Positions 17,714 to 29,298 of a stretch of 64,000 nt of DNA are shown here, one piece after another. This DNA comes from an uncultured Flavobacteriaceae bacterium. GTDB taxonomy: Bacteria; Bacteroidota; Bacteroidia; Flavobacteriales; Flavobacteriaceae. The DNA is taken from positions 1 through 64,000 of the forward strand of contig CALTCK010000002.1 of the NCBI GenBank assembly GCA_943842625.1. Reading direction: 5' to 3'. Below the pieces are notes generated by a model. It was not told where the DNA came from. It was given only the letters and a program-made list of their open reading frames with translations, and did not search any database. Position 1 is the stretch's first letter, and each line of letters starts with the position of its first letter. The position numbers and the translations under genes are program-made.

Positions 17714-20260
17714 CTACGATTTAGATCCCTTTTTTTCTGTTATTTTTATTACAATTTCATTAGTTTTTTTATTCAGATCCATTTTAATACTGTCACCTTC
17801 TTTTAGCTTCGTATTAATAATCGCTTCCGCTAAGGCGTCTTCAATATATTTTTGAATTGCCCTTTTAAGTGGTCTAGCTCCGTATTGTTTGTCAAATCCT
17901 TTGTCTGCTATAAAATCCTTAGCATTTTTAGAAAGTTTTAAATGGTAGCCTAATCCGTCGATTCTAGCATATAATTTACCTAGTTCAATATCGATAATTT
18001 TATGAATATCTTCTCTTGATAGCGCGTTAAAAACAACAACATCGTCTATTCTATTTAAAAATTCTGGAGCAAATGTTTTCTTTAGTGCATTTTCAATAAC
18101 TCCTTTTGCATAAGTTTCTGCTTGATTGGTTTTAGCTGTAGTTCCAAAACCAACACCTTGACCAAAATCTTTTAATTGTCGGGAACCTATATTAGAGGTC
18201 ATGATAATAATGGTGTTTCTAAAATCAATTTTACGGCCTAAACTATCAGTTAAAAACCCATCATCTAAAACTTGAAGCATCATATTAAAAACATCTGGGT
18301 GAGCCTTTTCAATTTCATCAAGTAAAATAATGGAATAAGGCTTTCTTCTTACTTTTTCGGTTAATTGACCACCCTCTTCATATCCTACATATCCTGGAGG
18401 GGCACCAACTAGTCTAGATATGGCAAATTTTTCCATATATTCACTCATATCTATTCTAATCAAGGCGTTATCAGAATCAAAAAGCTCTTGTGCCAATACT
18501 TTAGCTAGTTGTGTTTTTCCTACCCCGGTCTGACCTAAAAATATAAATGAACCAATCGGTTTATTGGGATCTTTTAATCCTGCTCTGTTACGTTGTATCG
18601 CTTTTGTTATCTTTTGAACAGCGTCATCCTGACCTATTACTTTTCCTTTGATTCTGTCGGGTAAAGCTGCAAGTTTAGTGCTTTCTGTTTGTGCAATTCT
18701 GTTAACGGGTACTCCTGTCATCATTGAAATAACTTCAGCTACATTAGCTTCAGAAACAATTTCTCTGTGCAGTTGTGATTCTTTTTCCCAAGCTTCTTGT
18801 TCAGAGGAGAGTTCTTTTTCAAGATTCTTTTCATCATCTCTCAGTTTAGCAGCCTCTTCATATTTTTGTTTCTTGACTACCGAGTTTTTTAAATCTCGAA
18901 CCTCTTCTAATTGCTTTTCAATTTGTATTATTTTTTCTGGAACATGAATATTAGTGATATGTACTCTAGATCCTGCCTCATCAAGTGCATCTATAGCTTT
19001 GTCTGGTAAAAAGCGTTCTGTCATGTAACGATTGGTCAATTTCACACAAGCAAGAATCGCCTCATCAGTGTAAGTTACATGATGATGAATTTCATATTTG
19101 TCTTTAATGTTTTGCAGAATTTCAATTGATTCTTCTACACTGGTTGGCTCTACTATTACTTTTTGAAACCTTCGTTCTAAAGCACCATCTTTTTCAATAT
19201 ATTGTCTGTATTCATCAAGTGTTGTTGCTCCTATACATTGTAGCTCACCTCTTGATAAAGCAGGCTTGAACATGTTAGATGCATCTAAGGAACCTGTAGC
19301 TCCACCAGCTCCAACGATGGTATGAATTTCGTCAATGAATAAGATGATATCATCATTTTTTTCAATTTCATTCATTACCGCTTTCATACGTTCTTCAAAT
19401 TGCCCACGGTATTTTGTGCCAGCAACTAGGCTAGCTAAATCTAGGGTAACCACTCTTTTATCAAAAAGAATTCTCGAAACTTTCCTTTGGACTATCCTTA
19501 GTGCCAAACCTTCAACAATGGCAGATTTACCAACACCAGGTTCACCGATTAATAGAGGATTGTTCTTTTTTCTTCTACTTAATATCTGAGATACACGTTG
19601 TATTTCTCCTTCTCTTCCCACTACAGGGTCTAACTTGCCTTCGGTGGCCAAATAGGTCAAGTCACGTCCAAAATTGTCTAAAACAGGTGTCTTAGACTTT
19701 TTATTGGTTTTGGTTGCACTTCCAGTAAACAGGTTATCTTTTCCAGATTGATCAGCTGGTAAATCTTCATTTGGAAATGCATCTGAAGTAGGAGTGTCTT
19801 TAAAATCTTCATCATTTGAAATTAAAGATTTAAATTGATCTTTGACACCATCATATTCAATTCTCATTTTATTTAATAGTTTAGTCGTTGGATCATTTTC
19901 ATTTCTTAATATGCACAATAATAAATGAGCGGTATTTATAGAAGTGCTTTGAAAAAGTTTAGCTTCTAGAAAAGTTGTTTTTAAAGCTCTTTCTGCTTGT
20001 CTTGTTAAATGAAGATTTTTTTTATCATTGCTGTTGGACTCCGTGTGCGGATTGGCAGGACTTAATATCTCAACTTTTCTACGAAGATGATTCAAATCAA
20101 TATCTAAAGTATTTAAAATTGAAACTGCTTTACCGTTTCCATCGCGAAGCAACCCCAACATTAAGTGCTCGGTACCAATAAATTCGTGTCCTAAGCGTAA
20201 AGCCTCTTCTTTACTAAAGGCAATCACATCTTTTACTCTTGGTGAAAAATTATCATCCAT
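17714..20260 (-). CDS. clpC: ATP-dependent Clp protease ATP-binding subunit ClpC
   Basis: ClpC is an AAA+ unfoldase that feeds substrates to ClpP. The protein has 848 residues. The double Clp N repeat covers about residues 5-150 ([28 protein letters not shown]). The first AAA module has Walker [10 protein letters not shown] near 240 and Walker [10 protein letters not shown] coiled middle segment with a UVR-like block, [19 protein letters not shown], marks it as ClpC rather than ClpB. The second module has [15 protein letters not shown] near 578, [28 protein letters not shown], and the C-terminal D2 domain [12 protein letters not shown]...[17 protein letters not shown]. It is intact. Confidence 0.96.
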   Translation of the reverse strand: MDDNFSPRVKDVIAFSKEEALRLGHEFIGTEHLMLGLLRDGNGKAVSILNTLDIDLNHLRRKVEILSPANPHTESNSNDKKNLHLTRQAERALKTTFLEAKLFQSTSINTAHLLLCILRNENDPTTKLLNKMRIEYDGVKDQFKSLISNDEDFKDTPTSDAFPNEDLPADQSGKDNLFTGSATKTNKKSKTPVLDNFGRDLTYLATEGKLDPVVGREGEIQRVSQILSRRKKNNPLLIGEPGVGKSAIVEGLALRIVQRKVSRILFDKRVVTLDLASLVAGTKYRGQFEERMKAVMNEIEKNDDIILFIDEIHTIVGAGGATGSLDASNMFKPALSRGELQCIGATTLDEYRQYIEKDGALERRFQKVIVEPTSVEESIEILQNIKDKYEIHHHVTYTDEAILACVKLTNRYMTERFLPDKAIDALDEAGSRVHITNIHVPEKIIQIEKQLEEVRDLKNSVVKKQKYEEAAKLRDDEKNLEKELSSEQEAWEKESQLHREIVSEANVAEVISMMTGVPVNRIAQTESTKLAALPDRIKGKVIGQDDAVQKITKAIQRNRAGLKDPNKPIGSFIFLGQTGVGKTQLAKVLAQELFDSDNALIRIDMSEYMEKFAISRLVGAPPGYVGYEEGGQLTEKVRRKPYSIILLDEIEKAHPDVFNMMLQVLDDGFLTDSLGRKIDFRNTIIIMTSNIGSRQLKDFGQGVGFGTTAKTNQAETYAKGVIENALKKTFAPEFLNRIDDVVVFNALSREDIHKIIDIELGKLYARIDGLGYHLKLSKNAKDFIADKGFDKQYGARPLKRAIQKYIEDALAEAIINTKLKEGDSIKMDLNKKTNEIVIKITEKKGSKS

Positions 20261-20743
20261 AATTATATTTCTTATTTGAAAACACTTAACAAAATTTAGG
20301 CGCTAAGTGTGACAAGTATTATTTTAATGTTATTCAATTTCTTTACTGCAATCCAAACAAATATAATGATTGTTTTTAACCACTTATTCTCTTTAACTAT
20401 TTTTTATCAATAATTATTAAATCATAAAATAGATCATAAAAAACAATAAACGTACCAAATTTAATTATTCCAAAATTTCAAAAATTTAGTCCTAATGAAA
20501 ATACAAAAAAAAACATGATTGTTTTTAATTATTTTAATTGATTTTATACTTTCAAAAAAACCCAGTTTTACAATACAAAACTTACAAATTTCAAAATAAT
20601 AACATAGATAGTTATTAACGTTTTAGACCTATTTATTTGTTAATAAAATAGTTAATTTTTGACTTGTTTTTATGTTAAAAAATATGCAATTAATGTATCT
20701 TGCTTTTTACTAATTACTACTAAAAATAAAAAAATAAATATAT
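20261..20743. other. Divergent clpC-gyrA intergenic region
   Basis: This 483-base gap is extremely A+T rich and has no credible gene or tRNA. It must hold the promoters of both flanking genes. I find no perfect TAnnTTTG box close to either start. The only regular structure I see is the inverted repeat listed separately at 20282-20310. The region has long A and T tracts and could be curved, but that is not measured here. Confidence 0.6.
20282..20310. repeat. Inverted repeat in the clpC leader region
   Basis: The 7-base arms ACACTTA (20282-20288) and TAAGTGT (20304-20310) are perfect complements separated by 15 bases. They begin 22 bases upstream of the clpC start codon. They could be a leader hairpin or an operator for a stress regulator. 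The arms match no regulator I know, and a short repeat in AT-rich DNA could be chance. Confidence 0.3.
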
Positions 20744-23278
20744 ATGGCTGAAGGTGAAAAATTGATCCCCATCAATATTGAGGATGAAATGAAATCAGCT
20801 TACATTGATTATTCAATGTCAGTTATTGTGTCACGTGCTTTACCAGACGTTAGAGATGGAATGAAGCCGGTGCACAGGCGTGTTCTTTTTGGCATGCACG
20901 AATTAGGAATAAGAGCAACAGGTGCTCACAAAAAATCTGCAAGAATTGTTGGTGAAGTTTTAGGTAAATATCATCCCCATGGAGATACTTCTGTTTATGA
21001 TGCCATGGTTCGAATGGCTCAAGAATGGAGTTTGCGTTACATGCTGGTCGACGGACAAGGAAACTTTGGTTCAATTGACGGGGATAGTCCCGCTGCGATG
21101 CGTTATACAGAGGCTCGAATGCAGAAGATTTCTGAGGATATGCTTGCTGATATTGATAAAGATACTGTTGATCATCAATTAAATTTTGATGATACCCTTA
21201 AAGAGCCCACTGTTTTGCCTACTCGTATCCCAGGCCTACTTATTAACGGTGCTTCTGGTATTGCGGTCGGGATGGCTACCAATATGCCACCTCACAATTT
21301 AACAGAAGTGATAGACGGTACGTTGGCTTACATCGATGACAACGAAATTGATATAGATGGATTAATGCAGCATGTTAAAGCTCCAGATTTTCCAACTGGT
21401 GGAGTTATATATGGATACGAAGGTGTTAAAGATGCTTTTCATACAGGAAGAGGTAAAATAGTCATGCGAGCAAAAGCTTCGTTTGAAGAAGTTAATGGTA
21501 GAGAATGTATTATAGTTTCTGAAATCCCTTATCAAGTTAATAAGGCAGACATGATCAAAAAGACTGCCGATTTAGTGAACGAAAAGAAAATTGAGGGAAT
21601 TTCAAATATTCGAGACGAATCTGATAGAAAGGGAATGCGGATCGTATACATATTAAAAAGAGATGCTATTCCTAATATCGTTCTAAATATGTTATACAAA
21701 TACACTGCGCTACAATCTAGCTTTAGTGTTAACAACATATGTCTGGTTAACGGGCGTCCACGATTACTTAACTTAAAAGAGTTAATCCATTATTTTGTCG
21801 AACATCGACATGAAGTTGTAGTTAGACGAACCAAATATCTCTTAAATAAAGCAGAAGAACGTGCTCATATTTTAGAAGGTTTAATAATTGCCTCTGATAA
21901 TATTGATGAAGTCATACGTTTGATACGTTCATCTAAAAATGCTGACGAGGCAAGAGAGCGACTTATTGAAGCTTTTAAACTCACTGAAATTCAAGCTAAA
22001 GCAATTGTAGAAATGAGACTTCGACAATTAACGGGTCTTGAACAAGATAAATTACGTAGTGAATACGACGAGTTAATGAAAACCATTCAAGGTTATAAAG
22101 ACATTCTAGCTAGTAAGGAATTAAGAATGTCCATTATCAAAGACGAGCTTAATGAAATTAGAAGTAAATACGGAGACGAGCGCCGATCAATAATTGAGTA
22201 CGCTGGTGGTGATGTTAGTATTACCGACCTTATACCAGATGAAAAAGTAGTAATTACTATTTCGCATGCAGGTTACATAAAACGTACCTCTTTAACTGAA
22301 TACAAAAAACAAAATCGAGGAGGAGTGGGAGCAAAAGCTTCGTCTACTCGAAATGAAGACTTTTTAGAACATTTATTTGTTGGTACCAACCATCAATACA
22401 TGTTGTTTTTTACCCAAACTGGTAAATGCTTTTGGATGCGTGTATTCGAGATTCCCGAAGGAACGAGAACATCAAAAGGTAGAGCTATTCAAAACTTGAT
22501 TAATATTGGTCAAGACGATAAAGTAAAAGCTTTTATCTGTACACAAGATCTAAAAGATGAAGAATATATTAATAGTCATTATGTAATTATGGCTACCAAA
22601 AATGGTCAGGTAAAGAAGACTTCCCTAGAGCAATACTCGCGCCCGAGAACTAATGGAATTAATGCTATCACTATCAAAGATGGCGATGAGTTGTTAGAAG
22701 CTAAATTAACCACAGGTGATAGCCAGGTTATGTTAGCTGTTAAGTCTGGTAAAGCGATTCGTTTTGAAGAAGAAAAAACTAGATCTATGGGTAGAAATGC
22801 CTCAGGTGTTAGGGGTATTCGACTGAATAGTGATAATGATGAAGTTATCGGTATGATTACTATCAATGAATCTGAGTCTGATGTGCTGGTGGTTTCAGAA
22901 AATGGGTATGGAAAAAGATCAAGTTTAGAAGATTACAGAATTACCAATCGAGGTGGAAAAGGAGTAAAAACTATAAGTGTTACAGAAAAAACGGGCTCTT
23001 TAGTAGCTATAAAAAATGTAACTGATAGTGATGATTTAATGATTATAAATAAATCAGGAATTGCTATTCGTTTAGAGGTTGATAATTTAAGAGTAATGGG
23101 AAGAGCTACCCAAGGGGTGCGTTTAATTAAAGTTAGAGATGGAGATGCCATAGCAGCAGTAGCAAAAGTTATGTCCGATGATGATGATATAGAAATCGAT
23201 GAAGATGGTAATGTAATCGTCCAAGAAAATAACCCTAATGAAATTAACGATTCTGATATAACCAAAGAAGAAGAATAA
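20744..23278 (+). CDS. gyrA: DNA gyrase subunit A
   Basis: GyrA is the DNA breakage-reunion subunit of gyrase. The 844-residue length is normal. The N-terminal winged-helix region has [19 protein letters not shown] (30-48). The quinolone-determining region reads [17 protein letters not shown] (77-93). The catalytic tyrosine is in AMRYTEARM near residue 122. The C-terminal domain has six blade-like repeats starting near residue 505, with the gyrase-box type stretch [13 protein letters not shown]. The C-terminus is acidic. Threonine at 82 is the wild-type state in flavobacteria, as I recall for F. psychrophilum. The gene is intact. Confidence 0.97.
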   Translation: MAEGEKLIPINIEDEMKSAYIDYSMSVIVSRALPDVRDGMKPVHRRVLFGMHELGIRATGAHKKSARIVGEVLGKYHPHGDTSVYDAMVRMAQEWSLRYMLVDGQGNFGSIDGDSPAAMRYTEARMQKISEDMLADIDKDTVDHQLNFDDTLKEPTVLPTRIPGLLINGASGIAVGMATNMPPHNLTEVIDGTLAYIDDNEIDIDGLMQHVKAPDFPTGGVIYGYEGVKDAFHTGRGKIVMRAKASFEEVNGRECIIVSEIPYQVNKADMIKKTADLVNEKKIEGISNIRDESDRKGMRIVYILKRDAIPNIVLNMLYKYTALQSSFSVNNICLVNGRPRLLNLKELIHYFVEHRHEVVVRRTKYLLNKAEERAHILEGLIIASDNIDEVIRLIRSSKNADEARERLIEAFKLTEIQAKAIVEMRLRQLTGLEQDKLRSEYDELMKTIQGYKDILASKELRMSIIKDELNEIRSKYGDERRSIIEYAGGDVSITDLIPDEKVVITISHAGYIKRTSLTEYKKQNRGGVGAKASSTRNEDFLEHLFVGTNHQYMLFFTQTGKCFWMRVFEIPEGTRTSKGRAIQNLINIGQDDKVKAFICTQDLKDEEYINSHYVIMATKNGQVKKTSLEQYSRPRTNGINAITIKDGDELLEAKLTTGDSQVMLAVKSGKAIRFEEEKTRSMGRNASGVRGIRLNSDNDEVIGMITINESESDVLVVSENGYGKRSSLEDYRITNRGGKGVKTISVTEKTGSLVAIKNVTDSDDLMIINKSGIAIRLEVDNLRVMGRATQGVRLIKVRDGDAIAAVAKVMSDDDDIEIDEDGNVIVQENNPNEINDSDITKEEE

Positions 23279-23307
23279 AGAATAAGGAATAAAAAAACAA
23301 AATAACA

Positions 23308-24565
23308 ATGAAAAAACAATTTATAGTAATAGGTTTATTACTAGTTTCTGCGATTACATTTGCTCAGAAAAAAGAAATTAAAACTGCTCAAAAATCAATC
23401 AAATCAGGAAATTTTACTGAGGCAATCAACATATTAGCTTCTATTGAGAGTTTGGTAGATAAAGCCGATTCTGTAATCAAAGAACAGTACAGTTTAATAC
23501 TTGGACAAGCCTATTTAGGGGCTGCTGATAACGATTTTGAAAAATTAAATACAGCAGCAAATTCTTTTGAAAACGTATTGTCCCTCAATAAAAATAGTAA
23601 ATATGCAGCTGATGCAAACATAGGTTTAGAAGAGGTAGGAATTGCTCTTATTAATAGTGCTCAGTTAGACCAAAAGAATCAAGCGTATATCGAAGGTTCT
23701 AAAAAAATCTATCGAGGTTATACCTTGAGAAAAAATGATACCATATTTTTATATTATGCAGCTTCTTTAGCTACAGACGGAAAAGACTACGATTTAGCTA
23801 TAAAACGTTATGAGGAACTTATGGAAATTGGTTATACTGGAATTTCGGAAGAGTTTTATGCCACTAAAAAAGGTACTAAGGAAGAAACAAAGTTTTCTTC
23901 AAAAGTCGAAAGAGACCTAATGATAAAAAAGGGTGAGTATGTAATTCCTAGAAGTAAATTTACAAAATCCAAAAAAGGAACTATTTTAAAAAATATGACC
24001 TTTATATATTTAGATAAAGGAGAAAAAGAAAAAGCTACCGAGTTAATGAAGAAAGCTAGAGCAGCATCTCCTGACGATAAAAACTTAATGTATGCAGAAG
24101 CAGAGTTATATTACACCAGTGGTGATATGACAAACTATAAAAAAATTATCAATGAACTTATCAAAAGTGATCCAAATAACCCTGATTTATATTATAATCT
24201 AGGTGTTGCAAGCGCAAGGAATGGTGAAAAAGAGGAAGCTATGGAATACTATTCTAAGGCAATTGAACTCAATCCCAGACTATGCGGAAGCTTTAATTAA
24301 TAAAGCTCAATTAATACTTGATGGTGAAAGAACAATTATTGATGAAATGAATAGTCTTGGGACTTCTAATGCTGATTATGATCGTTATGATGTTCTAAAA
24401 GAAGAAAAGAATAAATTATATAGTGATGCATTACCATATTTAGAATCTGCCTCAAGACTACGCCCAGATTCAATGGATATTGTCAGAACTCTAAAAGGAA
24501 TCTATGGTCTTTTAAGTATGGATGCAAAAGAAAAGGAAATGGGACTTATATTAGATCAAAACTAA
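23308..24565 (+). CDS. Secreted tetratricopeptide-repeat protein, reading frame broken
   Basis: The protein begins with a signal peptide, MKKQFIVIGLLLVSAITFAQ. It then carries degenerate TPR units: IKSGNFTEAINILASIES near residue 31, YDLAIKRYEELMEIGYTG near 161, KGEKEKATELMKKARAASPDDKNLMYAEAELYY near 235, and PDLYYNLGVASARNGEKEEAMEYYSKAIELNP near 293. The first frame stops at 24300 after NPRLCGSFN. One extra C in CCC at about 24274-24276 is the cause. Removing it reads PDYAEALINKAQLILDGER and continues to the stop at 24565. The full length is about 418 residues. Function is unknown; it begins 29 bases after gyrA. Confidence 0.8.
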
Positions 24566-24586
24566 ACTCAATATTTATTTTTAGTA

Positions 24587-24620
24587 AAAAAAGCTTCTAT
24601 AACAAATAGAAGCTTTTTTT
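24587..24620. terminator. Bidirectional Rho-independent terminator
   Basis: A 14-base perfect stem pairs AAAAAAGCTTCTAT (24587-24600) with ATAGAAGCTTTTTT (24606-24619) around a 5-base loop, flanked by an A run on one side and a T run on the other. It lies between the convergent TPR and NlpC/P60 genes and overlaps the latter's stop codon. Confidence 0.85.
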
Positions 24621-25368
24621 ATATCATTCGTTTGATGACTCTAAGTTTATGAGTATGTTTTTGTTTTTCGATATTAAAAATTCCAGAATGATCTAATTGA
24701 TCTATTCGCACCTTTCCGTGAGCGTGGATAATATGATTGTGGTCTAATAAAATCCCAACATGTACAATTTTTCCTTCTTCATTATCAAAAAAAGCTAAAT
24801 CACCAGCTTCACTTTCTTCTATAAAACTTAAAACTTCTCCTTGAGTTACTTGCTGACTTGCATCCCTTAGCAATTGATATCCACACAGTTTGTAAACCAT
24901 TTGTGTAAAACCACTGCAATCAATCCCAAAAGGTGTTTTTCCTCCCCACAAATAGGGGCTATTTAAATACATTTGCGCAAATTCTATAAGGTTCGATTTG
25001 TTTAGTTTTTTTGAAGTAGTTGAACCCTCAAAAGAATGATTTAAAAATTTTGAAATTGCAGTGTTACTACCAATACTAATAGGTAAAAGCGTATTGGTTG
25101 CTGTAGTTATAATATCTAATAAATGAGTCGTAAGCATTGGAGGTTTTTGACTCAATTCTTGAAACTCAGATGGCGAAATTTTTTTATATTGCTTGCTGTC
25201 GATCCAACCTTCGTATTGATCGTCAACCAAACGAACTTTACACCACTTTTCGGAGAGTTCAAGAACCTCAAATAAATCACCATAGAGTACTTGTGAAACC
25301 ATCTCACTACAATCAGAATCTTCTATTCGTAATGGAACAATATTTAGGTTACAGAGTCCGTAATTCAT
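24619..25368 (-). CDS. NlpC/P60 family peptidase with bacterial SH3 domain
   Basis: This is a cell-wall-type gamma-D-glutamyl-diamino-acid endopeptidase fold of 249 residues. An SH3-like domain covers about residues 1-65 (VSQVLYGDLFEVLELSEKWCKVRL...YEGWID). The NlpC/P60 domain starts near 118, with the catalytic cysteine in PFGIDCSGFTQMVYKL, the histidine in KIVHVGILLD near 206, and the third polar residue in HIIHAHGKVRI. No signal peptide is visible. It may act in the cytoplasm on peptidoglycan fragments, which is inference. Its start is 17 bases downstream of the thiolase stop, so the two genes are probably one operon. Confidence 0.88.
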   Translation of the reverse strand: MNYGLCNLNIVPLRIEDSDCSEMVSQVLYGDLFEVLELSEKWCKVRLVDDQYEGWIDSKQYKKISPSEFQELSQKPPMLTTHLLDIITTATNTLLPISIGSNTAISKFLNHSFEGSTTSKKLNKSNLIEFAQMYLNSPYLWGGKTPFGIDCSGFTQMVYKLCGYQLLRDASQQVTQGEVLSFIEESEAGDLAFFDNEEGKIVHVGILLDHNHIIHAHGKVRIDQLDHSGIFNIEKQKHTHKLRVIKRMI

Positions 25369-25385
25369 TAATTATAGATGTGAAA

Positions 25386-26564
25386 TTAATTTCTTTCTAA
25401 TATCATCGCTGAAGCTCCACCACCACCGTTACAAATAGCAGCTGCACCAAGTTTGGAGTTATTCTGTTTTAAAACATTAATTAAAGTAATTAATATTCTA
25501 ACGCCACTACAACCTAAAGGGTGGCCTAGGGATACTGCACCGCCATTAACATTTACAATCGAATTGTCCACTCCCAAAAGCTTCATGTTTGCAAGCCCTA
25601 CTACAGCAAATGCTTCATTCAATTCAAAATAATCGATGTCATCAATTTTTAAAGCTGCTTTTTCTAATGCGATGGGTAAAGCTTTTGCTGGCGAAGTTGT
25701 AAACCTTTTTGGATCTTGAGCTGCATCTGCATAACTTCTTATAGTTGCTAAGGGTGTTAAACCTAGTTCTAAGGCTTTTTCCTCACTCATCAAAATCATA
25801 GCTCCAGCACCATCATTAATAGTAGACGCGTTAGCTGCAGTTACAGTACCTTCTTTAGTGAAGACTGCGCGTAGGTTTGGAATTTTTTCCATACGCACAT
25901 TTTTATATTCTTCATCTTCATTAAATATAATAGGTGCTCCTTTTCGTTGCGGAATTTCAACAGGTATCACTTCTTCACTAAACTTTCCTTCTTTCCAGGC
26001 TTTAAGTGATCTAGTGTAGGATTCTATAGCAAAATTGTCTTGTTCTTCACGTGTTATTTGATATTCAGAGGCACATAAATCTGCTAAAACTCCCATTGCT
26101 TCTTGATCAAAAGAATCAACCAAGCCATCTTTTTGCAAGCCATCTTCCATTTCTTTTGATCCAAACTTGTGTCCATTTCTTAGATGAAGGTAATGCGGAA
26201 TATTACTCATACTCTCCATACCTCCGGCTATTACAATTTGAGCATCTCCCAACCCAATAGCTTGAGCAGCATTTATTACAGCTTTCATTCCAGAAGCACA
26301 AACTTTATTTACAGTAGTACAAGGAACTGAATCAGAAATACCAGCAGCAATAGCAGCTTGTCTTGCAGGAGCCTGTCCAACTCCAGCTTGAACAACATTT
26401 CCCATATAAACTTCATCAATTAAGGAAGGATCTAAATTTATTTTTTCCATAGCGCCTTTAATAGCTATAGCACCTAATTTAGAAGCTGATAAAGATGACA
26501 GACTTCCCATAAAACTCCCTATGGGAGTTCTTATTGCACTCACTATAACAACTTTTTTATTCAT
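25386..26564 (-). CDS. Acetyl-CoA C-acyltransferase (thiolase)
   Basis: Thiolases condense or cleave acyl-CoA and acetyl-CoA. The 392-residue protein has the active-site cysteine in CTTVNKVCASGMKAV (residues 82-96), the conserved GGMESMSNIPHY, the histidine in NGGAVSLGHPLGCSGVRI near 346, and the second cysteine in AICNGGGGASA near 377. The sequence fits the acetyl-CoA acetyltransferase (AtoB) type better than the long-chain FadA type, but I cannot prove the chain length. NlpC/P60 follows on the same strand. Confidence 0.93.
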   Translation of the reverse strand: MNKKVVIVSAIRTPIGSFMGSLSSLSASKLGAIAIKGAMEKINLDPSLIDEVYMGNVVQAGVGQAPARQAAIAAGISDSVPCTTVNKVCASGMKAVINAAQAIGLGDAQIVIAGGMESMSNIPHYLHLRNGHKFGSKEMEDGLQKDGLVDSFDQEAMGVLADLCASEYQITREEQDNFAIESYTRSLKAWKEGKFSEEVIPVEIPQRKGAPIIFNEDEEYKNVRMEKIPNLRAVFTKEGTVTAANASTINDGAGAMILMSEEKALELGLTPLATIRSYADAAQDPKRFTTSPAKALPIALEKAALKIDDIDYFELNEAFAVVGLANMKLLGVDNSIVNVNGGAVSLGHPLGCSGVRILITLINVLKQNNSKLGAAAICNGGGGASAMILERN

Positions 26565-26600
26565 TTAAATAAGAGTTTTTAGACTTGATTTTATTGAGTG

Positions 26601-26608
26601 CAAATTTA
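26601..26608 (-). promoter_or_regulatory. Candidate -7 box for the thiolase gene
   Basis: TAAATTTG on the minus strand fits TAnnTTTG and lies about 36 bases upstream of the ATG. No -33 TTG is seen at the usual distance. Confidence 0.4.
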
Positions 26609-26698
26609 AGCATTTAATATTAAAAAATCTTTCTAGATAATTATGTAATTGTAAATAAACAAACGATATTTATACCAACTATCAGGAAATAGATATTG

Positions 26699-28736
26699 AT
26701 GAAAAACTATTTTACTTCTTTTACAAAAAATCAATCTTTTATATATAAGATATTATTATTTGTACTCTCGACTGGTTTAATCATGTATTTACTGCCAAAG
26801 GGAGGGCAATTCAAATATAATTTTCAGAAAGGTAAACCCTGGCAATATGAGAATCTGTATGCGCCATTTTCTTTTACCATCAAAAAAAGTGATGCATCCA
26901 TTGAAGAAGAGAAAAAAATGATTATTGAGGATAACACACCTTATTTTGAAGTCGATATATCAAAAAAAGCTACTTCTAAATCGTTGTTTTTATCCTATTT
27001 GAAAAAAAATGATTCAATTATTGGTTCTGTAAATGCCAATAATTCTTTAATAGGCGTTTCAATTATTGATGAATTGTATACTTACGGAATAACAAACGAA
27101 AAATATTCTTTTCCTCCAGAAAAAATAATTTATTTAAAAAAGGGAAACGAATTACAGGAAATAGGATATAATCAATTAATTTATTTTGGTGATTTAAATA
27201 ATATAATTAGCACAATGATTGATGGAATTAATGAGAAGCCATCTCCTTTTTTACATGAGCTACTTTTAAACGCCGTAATTTCTAATGTGAGTTTAGATAG
27301 TAAATTAACAGAATCTATCATTTTATCTAGAATAGAAAAAATTAATCCAAACCGTGGGGTAATAGATAAAGGAAGTAGAATTATAGCAAAAGGGGAGGTT
27401 GTTGAAGGAAATAAATTTCAAATATTAAATTCTTACAAAGCAGTTTTTCAGTCACAAGTATGGAGTAAATCTAATTACAATTGGTTATTATTAGGATATT
27501 CGCTTTTAATTTCACTTGTTTTCTTGATGTTATTTTTATTTATGAAAAACTACAGAAAAGAAATTTTTAAAGACAATAATAAAATGACATTTATTTTATT
27601 TAATGTTGTTTTAATGATATTCGTTACTTCTTTGGTAGTTAAATACGATGCTAAATTAGTTTATATAACTCCTCTATGTATTCTACCCTTGATTCTTAAA
27701 GCTTTTTTTGATGCAAGATTGGGTTTGTTTGTACACGTACTCACTATTTTATTATTAGGATTTACTGTTCCTAGTAGTTTTGAGTTTTTGTTTTTACAAA
27801 CAATAGCTGGAATGGTTACTATTTTGACAGTATCCGAATTATACAAGAGAGCAAATTTATTTATATCGGTAAGTCAGATAACCTTTGTGTATATACTTGG
27901 TTACTTTGCCTTTTTTATTATTCAAGAAGGAAATGTAGAATTGATCCAATGGGATTATTTTATGTATTTTATACTCTGTGGACTATTAACCTTATTTTCT
28001 TTCCCTTTAATATATATCTATGAGAAGATGTTTGGTTTGGTATCCGACGTCTCTTTACTAGAATTAAGTGATACTAACTCAAAATTACTAAAAGAACTCT
28101 CTAATAAAGCACCAGGAACGTTTCATCATTCGCTAAATGTTGCTAATTTAGCTGAAGCAGCAGCGAATGAAATTGGTGCTAACGCTATGTTAACTCGTGT
28201 AGGAGCACTATATCATGATATTGGTAAAATGGTGCAACCTACTTACTTTACTGAAAATCAAATTTCTTCAGTTAACTCACATGATGATTTGGACCCCAAG
28301 GAAAGCGCAGAAATTATTATTGATCATGTAATTAATGGTATTGAAATTGCTAAAAAAAATAACATACCCGATAGAATCATTGATTTTATTAGAACACATC
28401 ATGGAACAAGCTTAGTGTATTATTTTTATAATAAAGAGTCAGAGAAAATAGGAGAGGTTAATAAGGCAGATTTTTCATATCCAGGTCCAACTCCTTTTTC
28501 AAGAGAAACAGCTATACTAATGATGGCAGATAGTGTTGAGGCTGCTAGTAAAAGCTTGAAAGGAACCTACGTCGTCTAAATTGGATTCTTTTGTAGAAAA
28601 TATTATTGACAATCAGTTAAATCAAGGCCAGTTTTTAAATGCCAACATCACGCTGAAAGAAATTCAAAAAATAAAAAAAGTTTTAAAAAAGAAACTCAAT
28701 AATATGTACCATCTAAGAGTAGAATACCCTCAATAA
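26699..28736 (+). CDS. PgpH/YqfF-type membrane HD phosphohydrolase, reading frame broken
   Basis: This family joins an extracytoplasmic 7TMR-HDED domain, seven membrane helices and a cytoplasmic HD domain that hydrolyses cyclic di-AMP in Listeria (PgpH). Here one N-terminal helix (about residues 16-35) is followed by the soluble domain, then hydrophobic segments from about 256 to 440. The HD domain has FHHSLNVANLAEAAANEIGA and GALYHDIGKM, then IIDFIRTHHGTSLVYYFY. The first frame stops at 28579. One extra G in AAAGGAACC near 28562 is the cause; without it the sequence reads EPTSSKLDSFVENIIDNQL and ends at 28736 in the normal C-terminus. The start ATG at 26699 is preferred to the adjacent TTG. 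Confidence 0.88.
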
Positions 28737-28813
28737 TAAATTTGCCGAAAAAATATACTTTTTCATGGGAGAAGTTATAATGTTAATATTATATTTATTT
28801 AAATTTATTTATT

Positions 28814-29113
28814 TTGAAAAAACTCACAGAAATTGAAATATCGAAAAAAATTAAAAATTTCCCTAATTGGACCCACCAACATAAATCAATTCAGGCTAGC
28901 TTTAAATTCAATGATTTCAAAGATACTTTTTTTGTGATGAAGGAAATAGCTTTGATGGCAGAAAAAATTAATCACCATCCCAATTGGTCTAATATTTATA
29001 ATGTTTTAAATGTTAGACTTACTACTCATGATGCAGGAGGGGTGACCGATAAAGATTTTGAATTAGCCAAAATGATTGATGCGGTTATTAAAGAATCGCT
29101 ACAGGATAAATAA
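28814..29113 (+). CDS. 4a-hydroxytetrahydrobiopterin dehydratase
   Basis: This pterin-4a-carbinolamine dehydratase recycles the pterin cofactor used by aromatic amino acid hydroxylases. The 99-residue length is normal. The signature is present as EKINHHPNWSNIYNVLNVRL (residues 50-69), followed by TTHDAGGVTDKDFELAKMID. The catalytic histidines are in the NHHP block and in TTHD. The start is TTG at 28814, because no in-frame ATG is available upstream or near the N-terminal blocks. No phenylalanine hydroxylase gene is in the window. Confidence 0.92.
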   Translation: MKKLTEIEISKKIKNFPNWTHQHKSIQASFKFNDFKDTFFVMKEIALMAEKINHHPNWSNIYNVLNVRLTTHDAGGVTDKDFELAKMIDAVIKESLQDK

Positions 29114-29184
29114 TTTTAAAATCCAGATTTAGATTTAACAGGTATTTTTATACCAATGTAGTTTCTTCAACCAAATTATTTGGG

Positions 29185-29202
29185 AACGTTAACAACGTTT
29201 TT
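29185..29202 (+). terminator. Possible weak terminator after the pterin dehydratase gene
   Basis: A 6-base stem, AACGTT with AACGTT around AAC, is followed by several T's. It is short and of low GC. It lies about 70 bases after the gene, in a stretch otherwise without features (29114-29298). Confidence 0.25.
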
Positions 29203-29298
29203 AAATCATATTTTTTTAGAATAAAATTAATTGTAGTTAAAAGTTGTTGCTAAAATTCAATTATAATTTATTAATAAATAACAAGTTTAGGTATGATT

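Noticed and set aside
17714-20260. Several open frames on + inside clpC
   Set aside because: They are antisense shadows of clpC, rich in Ser, Leu and Phe, without domain signatures.
20659-20688. TTGACT and TATGCA with 18-base spacing before gyrA
   Set aside because: It looks like an E. coli sigma-70 promoter, but Bacteroidota use a different consensus and AT-rich DNA yields such matches by chance.
20980-21010. Threonine 82 in the GyrA quinolone region
   Set aside because: It differs from the serine of E. coli, but threonine is the wild type in flavobacteria as I recall for F. psychrophilum, so it is not evidence of resistance.
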